Source: Pseudomonas profundi (GTDB taxonomy: Bacteria > Pseudomonadota > Gammaproteobacteria > Pseudomonadales > Pseudomonadaceae). From it: a stretch of 64,000 nucleotides of DNA. The DNA lies in assembly GCF_008638305.1 (NCBI RefSeq), contig NZ_VTPZ01000003.1, positions 62,001 through 126,000 of the forward strand. Reading direction: 5' to 3'. Below the pieces are notes generated by a model, which was given only the letters and a program-made list of their open reading frames with translations, ran no database searches and was not told where the DNA came from. How positions within the stretch are numbered: position 1 is the first letter of the stretch; each line of letters starts with the position of its first letter. Position numbers and translations under genes: made by a program. Shown here piece by piece: positions 9,097 through 18,196 of this stretch.

Positions 9097-9489
9097 ATGC
9101 AAGACCTAGACATGGATCCAACCCCTCGGGGAGAGCTGGCGCTCAAGATCACCACCTTGCCACGAGACTGCAACAGTTTCGGGGATATTTTTGGCGGCTG
9201 GCTGGTAGCACAGATGGACGTCGCCGGCACCAGCACTGCGGCGCGCATTGCCCGCGGCAGGGTCGCCACCGTCGCAATCGATCGCATGGGTTTCATGGTG
9301 CCGGTATCGGTCGGAGCCCAGCTGGCGTTTCACTGTCACGTTCTGGATGTTGGCCGCAGCTCGACCAAGATCTGCGTTGAGGTGTGGAGTGAGGATCTGG
9401 CGCACGATGGGATTCGCAAGGTTACCGAAGCGATATTCGTTTTTGTCGCCATCGATGACCGTGGCCGCACGCGTATCATACCTTCCTGA
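9097..9489 (+). CDS. Acyl-CoA thioesterase of the hot-dog family (YciA-like)
   Basis: A 130-residue single hot-dog domain. The segment SFGDIFGGWLVAQMDVAGTSTAARIARGRVATVAIDRMGF matches YciA/acyl-CoA hydrolases: it has the GGW(L) helix start and the conserved Asp after the helix. This places it among cytosolic enzymes that release free CoA from acyl-CoAs. The open frame extends upstream to a TTG at 9052, but the first ATG at 9097 gives the usual length, so I prefer it. The tandem repeat array ends 135 bp upstream. The gene converges on uvrD. Confidence 0.8.
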   Translation: MQDLDMDPTPRGELALKITTLPRDCNSFGDIFGGWLVAQMDVAGTSTAARIARGRVATVAIDRMGFMVPVSVGAQLAFHCHVLDVGRSSTKICVEVWSEDLAHDGIRKVTEAIFVFVAIDDRGRTRIIPS

Positions 9490-9509
9490 TTCTGCGTCGC
9501 CGTAGCTCA

Positions 9510-9534
9510 GGCGCTGGAGCTAAAACCCAGCGCC
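9510..9534. terminator. Hairpin between convergent thioesterase and uvrD genes
   Basis: GGCGCTGG / CCAGCGCC perfect 8-bp stem with a 9-base loop (AGCTAAAAC), placed between the two convergent stop codons. There is no T-run on the plus strand, so termination is only inferred from its position. Confidence 0.5.
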
Positions 9535-9547
9535 GTCTAGCATACCG

Positions 9548-11728
9548 CTACATCGCCTCAAGCTTGGCGTAGGCAACCATCAGCCACTTACTGCCTTCAT
9601 CATCAAAGTTGACCTGAATCCGCGCCTGCGCGCCGTGCCCTTCATAGTTCAGCACCACGCCCTCACCAAACAGCGAATGCATGACCCGCTGGCCCAACGC
9701 GAAACCGGTGCTCTCGGTCGCTTCCTGAGCGAACATGGTGCCTTTGCCCTTGCCGGGGCCGAAGGGCCGACTGACCTGACTGCCCAGGCGCACCTCGCGG
9801 ATCAGTTCCGCCGGGATCTCGCGAACGAAGCGTGACACCTTGTTGAAGGTCTCGCTGCCGTATAGCCGCCGTGTTTCTGCCCAGGTGATGACCAGTTGCT
9901 GCATGGCCCGGGTGATCCCGACGTAAGCCAGCCGGCGCTCCTCTTCCAGCCGACCCGGCTCTTCCAGGCTCATCTTGTGCGGGAAGAGCCCTTCCTCCAT
10001 TCCGGCCAGAAACACCAGCGGAAACTCGAGGCCCTTGGCGCTGTGCAGCGTCATCAGCTGTACGCTGTCCTCAAAACGGTCGGCCTGCGTCTCACCCGCC
10101 TCCAGCGACGCGTGGGCCAGGAAGGCCAGCAGGGTGTCGCCTTCTTCTTCTTCGCTGGCCATCTCGTTTTCAAAAGCCCGCGCAGCCGATACCAGTTCCT
10201 CAAGGTTTTCCACCCGCGCCTGCGCCTTCTCGCCCTTCTCCTGCTCATGGAAACGCAACAGCCCGCTGTGCTCGATCACCTGCTGGGCCATGCTGTACAA
10301 GGGCATCCCCTCGACCCGTTCGGTGATGTCTTCGATCATCTGCATGAACGCCTGAACGGCATTGGCGGCGCGGCCAGGCAATCCCTTGTTGTCGAGCAAA
10401 TCGCAGCCGGCCTGCCACAGCGACACATCCTGCTCGCGGGCGTGCTGGCGCAGGCATTCAACGGTCTTGTCGCCGATACCGCGAGCGGGCACGTTGATAA
10501 TGCGTTCCAGTGCGCCGTCATCGCCGCGGTTGGCAATCAGCCGCATATAGGCCATGGCGTTCTTGATCTCGGCTCGCTCGAAGAAGCGCTGGCCACCGTA
10601 GATCCGATAGGGAATCGCCGCGCGCAGCAGGGCCTCTTCTAGCACCCGGGATTGTGCGTTGGAGCGGTAGAGAATGGCCATCTCGCTACGCGCCATGCCT
10701 TCACCGACTGCCTGTTCGATCCGTTCAACGATGAAGCGCGCTTCATCCTGCTCGTTGAAGCCGGCGTACAAGGCGATCGGCTCGCCTTCGTTATCTTCGG
10801 TCCAGAGTTCCTTGCCCAAACGCCCCGCGTTGTGGCCGATCAGCGAGTTTGCGGCCTTGAGGATGTTCGCCGTTGAACGGTAGTTCTGCTCCAGGCGAAT
10901 CAACTCGGCGGACGGATAATCCGTCTGGAATTGCTGGATGTTTTCGATGCGTGCGCCGCGCCAGCCGTAGATCGACTGATCATCATCGCCGACCACCATC
11001 AGGCTGGGATTCTTGCCGGCGATCAACCTGAGCCAGGCGTACTGCACCGCGTTGGTGTCCTGGAATTCGTCCACCAACAGATGCCGGAAACGCGCCTGGT
11101 ACTGTTCACGCAGCGCGTTATTATCGCGCCACAATTCCAGCGAGCGCAGCAGCAATTCGGCGAAGTCCACCACACCGGCGCGGGCACAGGCCTGTTCGTA
11201 GGCCTGGTAGATGCGCAGCATGGTGGTGAGGTACAGATCGCCGGCCGGCTGAATGTGCTGCGGACGCAAGCCTTCATCCTTCTGACCATTGATCCACCAG
11301 AGCGCCTGACGCGGGGCCCACTGGTTTTCATCCAGACCCAGCTCGCGAATGACGCGCTTGACCAGCCGCAGCTGATCGTCGCCATCCAGAATCTGGAACT
11401 GTTCGGCTAACCCCGCCTCGCGCCAGTGCGCCCGCAACAGGCGGTGCGCCAGCCCGTGGAAGGTTCCGACCCACATACCCTGGGGCGAGATTCCCAGCAG
11501 TTGTTCGATGCGTGCGCGCATCTCGTAGGCGGCCTTGTTGGTAAAGGTCACCGAAAGAATGCTCCAGGGCGACGCGTTCTCAACCTGGCACAACCAGGCG
11601 ATACGGTGCACCAGCACGCGGGTTTTTCCAGAGCCGGCGCCAGCCAGCACCAGTTGTTGTCCGGGAGCCGCAGATACGGCCTGGCGCTGGGCGTCATTGA
11701 GCGAATTAAGCAGATGAGAGATATCCAT
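9548..11728 (-). CDS. uvrD: DNA helicase II UvrD
   Basis: A 726-residue superfamily 1A helicase, close to the 720 residues of E. coli UvrD. Visible motifs are Q motif LNDAQRQAV, motif I LAGAGSGKTRVL (residues ~29-40), motif Ia SVTFTNKAAYEMRAR, motif II VDEFQDTN near residue 220, motif III GDDDQSIYGWRGA, motif IV RLEQNYRST, motif V TLHSAKGLEFPLVF, and motif VI EERRLAYVGITRA. It unwinds DNA 3' to 5' in nucleotide excision and mismatch repair. The C-terminal ~50 residues form a Tudor-like tail (GQRVMHSLFGEGVVLNYEGHG...). It is transcribed alone. I saw no clear LexA box in front of it. Confidence 0.95.
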   Translation of the reverse strand: MDISHLLNSLNDAQRQAVSAAPGQQLVLAGAGSGKTRVLVHRIAWLCQVENASPWSILSVTFTNKAAYEMRARIEQLLGISPQGMWVGTFHGLAHRLLRAHWREAGLAEQFQILDGDDQLRLVKRVIRELGLDENQWAPRQALWWINGQKDEGLRPQHIQPAGDLYLTTMLRIYQAYEQACARAGVVDFAELLLRSLELWRDNNALREQYQARFRHLLVDEFQDTNAVQYAWLRLIAGKNPSLMVVGDDDQSIYGWRGARIENIQQFQTDYPSAELIRLEQNYRSTANILKAANSLIGHNAGRLGKELWTEDNEGEPIALYAGFNEQDEARFIVERIEQAVGEGMARSEMAILYRSNAQSRVLEEALLRAAIPYRIYGGQRFFERAEIKNAMAYMRLIANRGDDGALERIINVPARGIGDKTVECLRQHAREQDVSLWQAGCDLLDNKGLPGRAANAVQAFMQMIEDITERVEGMPLYSMAQQVIEHSGLLRFHEQEKGEKAQARVENLEELVSAARAFENEMASEEEEGDTLLAFLAHASLEAGETQADRFEDSVQLMTLHSAKGLEFPLVFLAGMEEGLFPHKMSLEEPGRLEEERRLAYVGITRAMQQLVITWAETRRLYGSETFNKVSRFVREIPAELIREVRLGSQVSRPFGPGKGKGTMFAQEATESTGFALGQRVMHSLFGEGVVLNYEGHGAQARIQVNFDDEGSKWLMVAYAKLEAM

Positions 11729-11871
11729 GCGCGCATTCTACCAGCCGCTGCCCACCGGTCGGTAGGAAACCGACCACAGCCTTGATGTCAGCGCTGGATG
11801 TCATGGTTTCAGCCGTGCGGGGGGGGCTGTGCCAAACCCGGGCGGTGATGTAAGGTGCGTGTTCAGGGAGA

Positions 11872-11891
11872 AATGCCATCATGATGGCATT
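11872..11891. promoter_or_regulatory. Perfect 20-bp palindrome upstream of the GGDEF/EAL gene
   Basis: AATGCCATCATGATGGCATT is its own reverse complement with no spacer. It lies 41 bp before the ATG at 11932, in the gap between divergent uvrD and the GGDEF/EAL gene. It could be an operator for a dimeric regulator or a leader hairpin. I cannot name the factor. Confidence 0.5.
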
Positions 11892-11931
11892 CTTGGAGCG
11901 GAAGCGCTGAGCATTTGAGGGATCATTGACC

Positions 11932-14772
11932 ATGGCGTTTCAGGACAGTTACGCACCCGGCACTCATATCGACCTGCGCATACGCCAGCTCGATCTGCTA
12001 TATGAATATTCTCGCCTACCGCAATGGTTGATCCTGCTCGCCGCGGTTCTGATCAGCATCCTGGTCTGGGATCACGTCGATCATACCCTGCTGCTTGGCT
12101 GGCTGGCGCTGGTTCTCGCACTGACACTGCTGCGTAATCTGCTGACCAGCCAGTATCGACAGAGTCCGCCCGAGGCGCGTTTGAAACCGCGATGGCGGGT
12201 GCTCTTCTATCTTGGCAATGCCCTGACCGGCTTCGCTGCGACCTACATCCAGATCGGCCTGGTCCCACTGGAAACATTCACCTTGCAGGCTCCTGCTTAC
12301 AGCCTGACTACCGGTGTCAGCCTGTGTGTCAGCATCATCTACGCCAGCCGGTTTCTTGCTTTTGCCAGCTTTCTGGTGCCCGCCTGGCTGCCGAGTATCA
12401 TCTTTTTACTGACCCGTGATGACTCTATCAGTGTGTATTGGGGTGTCATGGGGGTGACCGTATTTTCCTGCATTCTGCTTGCCGGGGCTTTCATTAACCG
12501 CTCCGTTACCCGGACCATTCGTGCAGACGATCACAACCTTGCGCTGGTCGCCCGGCTGGAGCAGACCCACCAGCAGGCCAAAGCACTCAATGAGCAGCTT
12601 ACAGCTGAAGTCCAGCACCGGCGACGCGCTGAACAGGAGCTGCTGGAGAGCCATGAGGCACTCGAGCAGCGAGTCCAGCAACGAACCGCCGAGCTTGAAG
12701 ATATCAGCCGGGCACTGCGTTCCAGCCAGGACCGGCTTAGCCTAGCGCTGGAGGTCAGCGGACTGGCGTTGTGGGATTGGGACCTGAAATCGGATCAGGT
12801 CGAGCATTCCAAGCTGGACACCATCTTCGGCCTGCCGCCCGAATCACGCCCGACAATGCTCGGGGATCTGCGGCCGCACCTGCACCTTGACGATGTGAAA
12901 ACAGTACGTGCTGCGCTGATCGGACATATGAAGGATCAGAAGGCACCCTACCGGCTCGAGTACCGCGTGAAGCATGCCGACGGCCACTGGTTATGGGTCG
13001 AGGATAGCGGCCGTGCCGTGGAACGCGACGCCACAGGCCGCGTGTTACGGATGCTCGGTACCCGTCGGGACATTTCTGCGCGCAAGCTCCAGGAAGAGGA
13101 AGCGCTGCTGGCGGCGACTGTATTCGAGGCGTCATCCGAGGGCATTCTCATTCTCGACCGGCAGCTTCAGGTGTTGGCAGTCAACCAGGCGTTCAGTGTG
13201 ATCACTGGCTATACCGCAGGCGAGGTCATCGGCAAGGTGCTGAACATTCTCGGCCAATCCATGGAGCCCGAGGACTACCAACAGCTGGTAAGCACGTTGC
13301 ACAGCCAGGGTCGCTGGCAGGGTGAGCGGATCGCGACCCGCCGCAACGGCGAACAGTATCCACAATGGCTGCAGCTCGCAGTGGTACGCGACGAGCGCGG
13401 CAGGATTATCCACTATGTAGCCTTCTTCGCTGACTTGACCGTACATCGCCAGAACGAAGAACAGGTCACCTATTTGACCAACTACGATCCGCTCACGCAG
13501 CTGGCCAATCGCAATCTGTTTACCCAGCAGCTTAATCAGGCCACCGGCCGCGCGCGCACCGACAAGCGAAATATAACGCTGCTGCACCTGAATCTGGATC
13601 GATTCAAGCATATCAACGATACATTGGGTCACGCTGTGGCAGACCTGTTGCTTCAACAGATCGCGTTGCGGCTGGGCGAGATGGATCAGTCCGATCTCCT
13701 CGCGCGACTCTCAGCCGACGAGTTTGTCATCCTGGTAGAGAGACAGATGAGCCGCCACGACCTGGAGCAACTGGCAGCGACCCTGCTTGAGGAAGTACGC
13801 AGCCCGACCCTGATCGGTGCGCACGAGTTGGTAGTGACGGCATCCATCGGGATCAGCCAGTTTCCCGGTACAGCGCGTAACAGCCTGCATATGATTGCCC
13901 AGGCCAACCAGGCAATGCATCACGCCAAGCATCTTGGCGGTAACAACTATCAGTTTTATACCCATCTGCTGCAGTCCTACAGCCTTGATCGTCTACAACT
14001 GGAGAATCAGCTGCGCAAGGCGCTTGTCGACTCTCAGCTGGTCGTGCATTACCAGCCCAAGCTGGACCTGACGACCGACCACGTCACGGCCGCCGAGGCA
14101 CTGGTCCGCTGGCAACACCCGCAGCGCGGGTTGCTGTTGCCCGGGCAGTTCATTGCAATGGCCGAAGAGACCGGCATGATCGTCCCGCTGGGGGAAATAG
14201 TGCTGCGCCAGTCCTGCGCACAGGCCAGCCGGTGGTATCACCAGGGACCGGCGCCGGTACGTATAGCAGTCAACCTGTCGGTGCAGCAGCTACGTCAGGA
14301 GAACTTCTCGCGGGTTGTGCTCGATATTCTTGAAGAATCCGATCTGCCGGCTCAGTTCCTGGAACTGGAGCTGACCGAAAGCATGCTACTTGAGCATCTG
14401 GACGTGGTGACACGCAATATCGCCGAGCTCCAGGAGATGGGCATCAGGCTGGCGGTGGATGATTTCGGCACGGGTTATTCATCTCTCGCCTACCTAAAGC
14501 GTTTCCCGCTGCATACGTTGAAGATTGATCGGGCCTTTATCGCGGAGCTTGAGGACGGTGCGCAGGACGCGGCGATCGTGCGCGCCATTATTGCCATGGC
14601 GCACAGTCTCGGTCTCAACGTGGTGGCCGAAGGCGTCGAGCTGGAAAGTCAACTCGAGCTTCTCCGCGATTACGGTTGCGATGAAATACAGGGCTACCTG
14701 ATCAGCCGCCCCTTGCCGGCCCAGGCTTTTGCCAGACTGCTGACTGACGCCCAGCAAAGCCTGCCCATCTGA
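11932..14772 (+). CDS. Membrane PAS-GGDEF-EAL protein, probable c-di-GMP phosphodiesterase
   Basis: A 946-residue protein. Residues 1-190 hold about six membrane segments (for example LPQWLILLAAVLISILVW). A coiled coil follows (KALNEQLTAEVQHRRRAEQEL), then two PAS domains starting near LEVSGLALWDWDL (residue ~275) and AATVFEASSEGILIL (~390). The GGDEF domain is degenerate: the signature reads SADEF within ARLSADEFVIL. The EAL domain looks complete, with EALVRW, VNLS, ELTES, DDFGTGYSS, LKIDR, AEGVE and IQGY. I infer that it degrades c-di-GMP, with the GGDEF part possibly binding GTP as a regulator. Start: ATG at 11932; the open frame begins 6 bases earlier with TTG. It converges on zwf with a 7-bp gap. 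Confidence 0.9.
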   Translation: MAFQDSYAPGTHIDLRIRQLDLLYEYSRLPQWLILLAAVLISILVWDHVDHTLLLGWLALVLALTLLRNLLTSQYRQSPPEARLKPRWRVLFYLGNALTGFAATYIQIGLVPLETFTLQAPAYSLTTGVSLCVSIIYASRFLAFASFLVPAWLPSIIFLLTRDDSISVYWGVMGVTVFSCILLAGAFINRSVTRTIRADDHNLALVARLEQTHQQAKALNEQLTAEVQHRRRAEQELLESHEALEQRVQQRTAELEDISRALRSSQDRLSLALEVSGLALWDWDLKSDQVEHSKLDTIFGLPPESRPTMLGDLRPHLHLDDVKTVRAALIGHMKDQKAPYRLEYRVKHADGHWLWVEDSGRAVERDATGRVLRMLGTRRDISARKLQEEEALLAATVFEASSEGILILDRQLQVLAVNQAFSVITGYTAGEVIGKVLNILGQSMEPEDYQQLVSTLHSQGRWQGERIATRRNGEQYPQWLQLAVVRDERGRIIHYVAFFADLTVHRQNEEQVTYLTNYDPLTQLANRNLFTQQLNQATGRARTDKRNITLLHLNLDRFKHINDTLGHAVADLLLQQIALRLGEMDQSDLLARLSADEFVILVERQMSRHDLEQLAATLLEEVRSPTLIGAHELVVTASIGISQFPGTARNSLHMIAQANQAMHHAKHLGGNNYQFYTHLLQSYSLDRLQLENQLRKALVDSQLVVHYQPKLDLTTDHVTAAEALVRWQHPQRGLLLPGQFIAMAEETGMIVPLGEIVLRQSCAQASRWYHQGPAPVRIAVNLSVQQLRQENFSRVVLDILEESDLPAQFLELELTESMLLEHLDVVTRNIAELQEMGIRLAVDDFGTGYSSLAYLKRFPLHTLKIDRAFIAELEDGAQDAAIVRAIIAMAHSLGLNVVAEGVELESQLELLRDYGCDEIQGYLISRPLPAQAFARLLTDAQQSLPI

Positions 14773-14779
14773 CCCGGGG

Positions 14780-16249
14780 CTAGCGTTCGTCGAGCCAGGT
14801 ATGTCCCTGGCGCTCGAGCAGACTGTCCGCCGCTTCAGGTCCCCAGCTCCCGGCAGCATACCGCTTGGGCGACCGGTAGCTGTTCTGCCAGCCTTCGATA
14901 ATCGGATCAACCCAGCGCCAGGCGGCCTCGATTTCATCACGGCGCATGAACAGCGTGGCATCCCCGTCGATCACATCGAGCAATAAGCGTTCATAAGCGT
15001 CCCAGCGACGGCGCTTGAACGCATCGGCGAAATTCAGATCCAGCTCGACTTCCTGCAATGCCATGCCCCGGCCGGGCGATTTGGCCATCAATGACAGGCT
15101 GATACTTTCGTCAGGCTGCAGCCGGATGACCAGACGGTTACCGGGCGCGAAATCGCCGCGCTGCGGGAACAACCGGTGCGGCACAGCCTTGAACTGCACC
15201 ACAATTTCGGATTTACGCTGCGCCAGCGATTTGCCGGTACGCAGGTAAAACGGCACTCCGGCCCAGCGCCAGCTGTCTATCTCAGCCTTGAGCGCGACAA
15301 AGGTTTCAGTATTGCTGTCGTGATCGACGCTTTTCTCAAAATAGTAAGCGGGCAGCTTCTCACCTGCCCGCACCCCCGCTGAATACTGGCCCCGCACCGT
15401 GTGGTCCTGAACGTCCATGCCACCGATGGGCCGCAGAGCTTCGAGAATTTTCAGTTTTTCGTTACGCACCGACTCAGGTTCGAAGTGCACCGGTGCTTCC
15501 ATCGCCACCAGACACAACAGCTGCAACAGATGGTTCTGTACCATGTCCCGGATCGCGCCGGCCTTGTCGTAATAATCGCCGCGATTTTCCACGCCTACCG
15601 TTTCCAGCACGCTGATTTGCACATGATCAACATGCGCATTGCGCCAGAGCGGTTCGAACAGGGCGTTGCCGAAACGCAACGCCAGCAGATTCTGTACCGC
15701 CTCCTTGCCGAGATAATGGTCGATACGGAACACGCGCGACTCATCAAAGACCGAGCCGATCTGATCATTGATCTGATTGGCGGTTTCCAGACTCTGGCCC
15801 AGCGGCTTTTCCAGCACAATGCGCGCTTCGGCGGTGACCAGTCCGGCTGAGTCCAGATGTTTGGCGGTGGAAGCAAACAGGTTCGGCAGGGTCGCCAGAT
15901 AAAACACGCGGATACGATCCGGATGCTCGCCCAGCCTTTCACCCAGACGCGAATAGGAGGTCCGTTGACTGACGTCCAGCGTCATGAATTCGAGCCGTTG
16001 CGCAAAGGCCTCCCACACCGACTGATCAAAATCCCCCTGCGCCACGTGCTGGCTGACATGACGCTGCACCAGTTTGCGATAACTCTGCGCGTCGTGCTTG
16101 CCGCGTGCAGTAGCGATGATGCGCGTCTCGGCATGCAGATGCCTGTCTCGATGCAGGTAATACAGGGAAGGCAACAACTTGCGCATCGCCAGATCCCCGG
16201 TGCCACCAAATACCACTATGTCGCAGGCCAGGCCGCGTTTTGCTGACAC
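14780..16249 (-). CDS. zwf: Glucose-6-phosphate 1-dehydrogenase
   Basis: A 489-residue enzyme oxidising glucose 6-phosphate to 6-phosphogluconolactone with NAD(P), feeding the Entner-Doudoroff pathway. The coenzyme fingerprint is FGGTGDLAMRK near residue 15, and the substrate-binding motif RIDHYLGKE lies near residue 175. EKPLGQSLE precedes it as expected. The frame is open further upstream, but the GTG at 16249 with AGGAG 7 bases before it puts the fingerprint at the usual distance, so I take this start. pgl and eda are not downstream here. The divergent neighbour is hexR with its operator between them, so repression by HexR is very likely. Confidence 0.95.
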   Translation of the reverse strand: MSAKRGLACDIVVFGGTGDLAMRKLLPSLYYLHRDRHLHAETRIIATARGKHDAQSYRKLVQRHVSQHVAQGDFDQSVWEAFAQRLEFMTLDVSQRTSYSRLGERLGEHPDRIRVFYLATLPNLFASTAKHLDSAGLVTAEARIVLEKPLGQSLETANQINDQIGSVFDESRVFRIDHYLGKEAVQNLLALRFGNALFEPLWRNAHVDHVQISVLETVGVENRGDYYDKAGAIRDMVQNHLLQLLCLVAMEAPVHFEPESVRNEKLKILEALRPIGGMDVQDHTVRGQYSAGVRAGEKLPAYYFEKSVDHDSNTETFVALKAEIDSWRWAGVPFYLRTGKSLAQRKSEIVVQFKAVPHRLFPQRGDFAPGNRLVIRLQPDESISLSLMAKSPGRGMALQEVELDLNFADAFKRRRWDAYERLLLDVIDGDATLFMRRDEIEAAWRWVDPIIEGWQNSYRSPKRYAAGSWGPEAADSLLERQGHTWLDER

Positions 16250-16416
16250 AGCAATTCTCCTGTTACGCTGTTGAAAGGCGCCTTGGGGGAGGCTGGCTAT
16301 TCTTGAATAACCGGCGCGTCCCGGCATCAGAGAGCGTCTGGGTCGGTCCGCATCGAGGCGGAAGCAAGTTTCTTCAAACCGTTAATACGCTGCCATTAAC
16401 GCTGGTTCGGCGCTTT

Positions 16417-16433
16417 TTGTAGTATAACTACAA
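16417..16433. promoter_or_regulatory. HexR operator between zwf and hexR
   Basis: TTGTAGT-ATA-ACTACAA is a perfect 7-bp inverted repeat with a 3-base spacer, matching the known gammaproteobacterial HexR site (TGTARTNNNAYTACA). It lies 43 bp before the hexR GTG and 168 bp before the zwf start, so it can act on both. A second dyad, GTTAAT-N8-ATTAAC, lies at 16381-16400 and is unassigned. Confidence 0.85.
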
Positions 16434-16475
16434 GAAATCTCATCCCAATGGCACCCAGACTAGCATGAAGTCCAC

Positions 16476-17351
16476 GTGAATTTGCTCCAGCACATCGCCG
16501 CCAGCCGCCAGCTGCTCCGCAAGTCAGAGCTCAAGGTCGCAGACCACGTTCTTGCACATGCGGCGCAGGTAATGCACTCATCCATGGCCGATCTGGCCCG
16601 GGAAGTGGGCGTGAGTGAACCGACCATTGTGCGCTTCTGCCGGGCTATCGGCTGTACCGGATTCCAGGACCTCAAACTGAGACTAGCGCAAAGCCTCGCG
16701 GCCGGAGCCAGTTTTGGCCAGTTTTCGATAAACGAGGATGACAGCGTCGATCAGCTGTCACACAAGATCTTCGATACGACACTGGCGACTCTGATGGAAG
16801 TACGCGAACGGCTCGACACCGCAGCCACCGAACGGGCAATCGAGGCGATGGCCCATGCACGGCGGGTGGAGTTTTACGGTTTCGGTGCCTCCGGTGCCGT
16901 AGCCAGCGATGCACAGCACAAGTTTTTCCGCTTGCAGGTATCCACAGCGGCCTATTCTGACCCGCACATGCAAGCGATGTCAGCCGTTACCCTGGGCCCT
17001 GAAGATGTCGCCGTGGCGATCTCGCAGACCGGGCGCACCAAGGACCTGTTGCATTCCGCATCGCTGGTCGCGGAAAGCGGCGCGACGCTGATCAGCCTGT
17101 GTCCGAGCAATACGCCGCTGGCAGAGCTCGGCAAAATCCACATTCCCATCGATGTGACGGAAGATACGGAGATTTATACGCCGCTGTCTTCGCGTATTGC
17201 CCATCTGGTGGTGATCGACGTGCTGGCGATGGGCATGGCCATGCGCCGTGGACCGGAACTGGTCAATCATCTTAAAAGCGTCAAGCGCAGCCTGCGCGGC
17301 TTGCGGTTGTCCCACAAGGCAGGCCAACGCAGCGCCGACAGCCACGACTGA
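16476..17351 (+). CDS. hexR: HexR family transcriptional regulator (RpiR type)
   Basis: A 291-residue regulator. The N-terminal RpiR helix-turn-helix reads MADLAREVGVSEPTIVRFCRAIGC (residues ~38-62). A SIS sugar-phosphate domain follows, with YGFGASGAVASDAQHKFFRL (~130) and VAISQTGRTKDLLHSA (~182). HexR represses zwf and Entner-Doudoroff genes and is released by 2-keto-3-deoxy-6-phosphogluconate. The start is a GTG at 16476; no earlier start is likely, because the operator ends 42 bp upstream. The divergent arrangement with zwf supports the assignment. ppiC follows after 29 bp on the same strand and may be co-transcribed. Confidence 0.93.
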   Translation: MNLLQHIAASRQLLRKSELKVADHVLAHAAQVMHSSMADLAREVGVSEPTIVRFCRAIGCTGFQDLKLRLAQSLAAGASFGQFSINEDDSVDQLSHKIFDTTLATLMEVRERLDTAATERAIEAMAHARRVEFYGFGASGAVASDAQHKFFRLQVSTAAYSDPHMQAMSAVTLGPEDVAVAISQTGRTKDLLHSASLVAESGATLISLCPSNTPLAELGKIHIPIDVTEDTEIYTPLSSRIAHLVVIDVLAMGMAMRRGPELVNHLKSVKRSLRGLRLSHKAGQRSADSHD

Positions 17352-17380
17352 AAGCCTTCCTCTGCAGGAGACTCGACACG

Positions 17381-17659
17381 ATGCCTACCGCGATGGCCCG
17401 CCACATTCTGGTAAAGACCGAAGCACAAGCCGCAGATCTGAAGAAACGCCTCGCTGCCGGCGAAGCCTTCGATGTGCTGGCGAAGAAATATTCGACCTGC
17501 CCATCACGCAAGCGCGGCGGCGACCTGGGCGAAGTGCGCCCGGGTCAGATGGTCAGGGCGATTGATCAGATCATTTTCAAAAAGCCGCTCAAGAAGATCC
17601 ACGGCCCGGTGAAAACCCAGTTCGGCTATCACCTGGTGCAAGTCTTCTACCGCGACTGA
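17381..17659 (+). CDS. ppiC: Small parvulin-type peptidyl-prolyl isomerase PpiC
   Basis: A 92-residue stand-alone parvulin, the same size as E. coli PpiC (93). It starts ATARHILVKTEAQA-like (MPTAMARHILVKT), continues with the conserved FDVLAKKYSTCPSRKRGGDLGEVRPGQMV, and ends GPVKTQFGYHLVQVFYRD, which holds the typical catalytic and substrate-cleft residues (His in RHIL, Cys in STCPS, Phe and His in FGYHLV). It has no signal peptide and so acts in the cytoplasm, speeding cis-trans isomerisation at proline. CTGCAGGAG lies just before the start. hexR is 29 bp upstream. Confidence 0.9.
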   Translation: MPTAMARHILVKTEAQAADLKKRLAAGEAFDVLAKKYSTCPSRKRGGDLGEVRPGQMVRAIDQIIFKKPLKKIHGPVKTQFGYHLVQVFYRD

Positions 17660-17682
17660 CAGCCACCCTTCTCACACATCAC

Positions 17683-17703
17683 CTTCTAGCTTCTAGCCTC
17701 TAG
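17683..17703. repeat. Short tandem heptamer repeat
   Basis: CTTCTAG, CTTCTAG and CCTCTAG lie head to tail between ppiC and the convergent GFA-family gene, followed by a degenerate fourth copy. A simple slipped-strand repeat with no seen function. Confidence 0.6.
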
Positions 17704-17710
17704 CTTTCAA

Positions 17711-18196
17711 CTACTGACTCAACCCCAGCCGTTCGTGCCATTCGGCAATCGACTCCTCGGGATATTCCCGATATTCCTTGTCGCCCGGCCGGGTCTCCGG
17801 CTCCGCCCATGCCGCGCGTGAGCCCAGCATCATATGCGTGCGCTCCGGCGGGACCGGCAATGGCGTATCGATCGCCGAGGCGAACGGATGAATCAATTCA
17901 GGCCACTCAGGGCTGAACAACCATAAGCCCGATCCGCAGCGGCTACAGAAGTGCCGCTCGGCGCTGCTGGCTCTAACGCTGCCATCCTCGCCCGGCATCA
18001 CTGCATGGTAAATGGTGATATCTTCCCGGCCGGTCACCTCCATACTGGCCGTATCGCCACTCAGATTGATTGCATACCCTCCTCCGCCCTGCGTCTTGCG
18101 GCAGATCGAACAGTAGCAGCGCTGATAGGGATAGGGGTGCGCGCTTTCAAGTTCGAAGCGCACCGCGCCGCAATGACACGAACCTTTCAATTGCAT
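17711..18196 (-). CDS. GFA family zinc protein (CENP-V/GFA domain)
   Basis: A 161-residue protein with the GFA fold. The N-terminal zinc motif is CHCGAVRFEL (residues 7-9), then CYCSICRKTQGGG near residue 28, and FCSRCGSGLW near residue 87. These cysteine pairs are the zinc ligands of the glutathione-dependent formaldehyde-activating enzyme family and of centromere protein V. Many bacterial members have no shown activity, so I only give the family. The protein is cytoplasmic. It converges on ppiC, and nothing in the context indicates a substrate. Confidence 0.85.
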   Translation of the reverse strand: MQLKGSCHCGAVRFELESAHPYPYQRCYCSICRKTQGGGGYAINLSGDTASMEVTGREDITIYHAVMPGEDGSVRASSAERHFCSRCGSGLWLFSPEWPELIHPFASAIDTPLPVPPERTHMMLGSRAAWAEPETRPGDKEYREYPEESIAEWHERLGLSQ

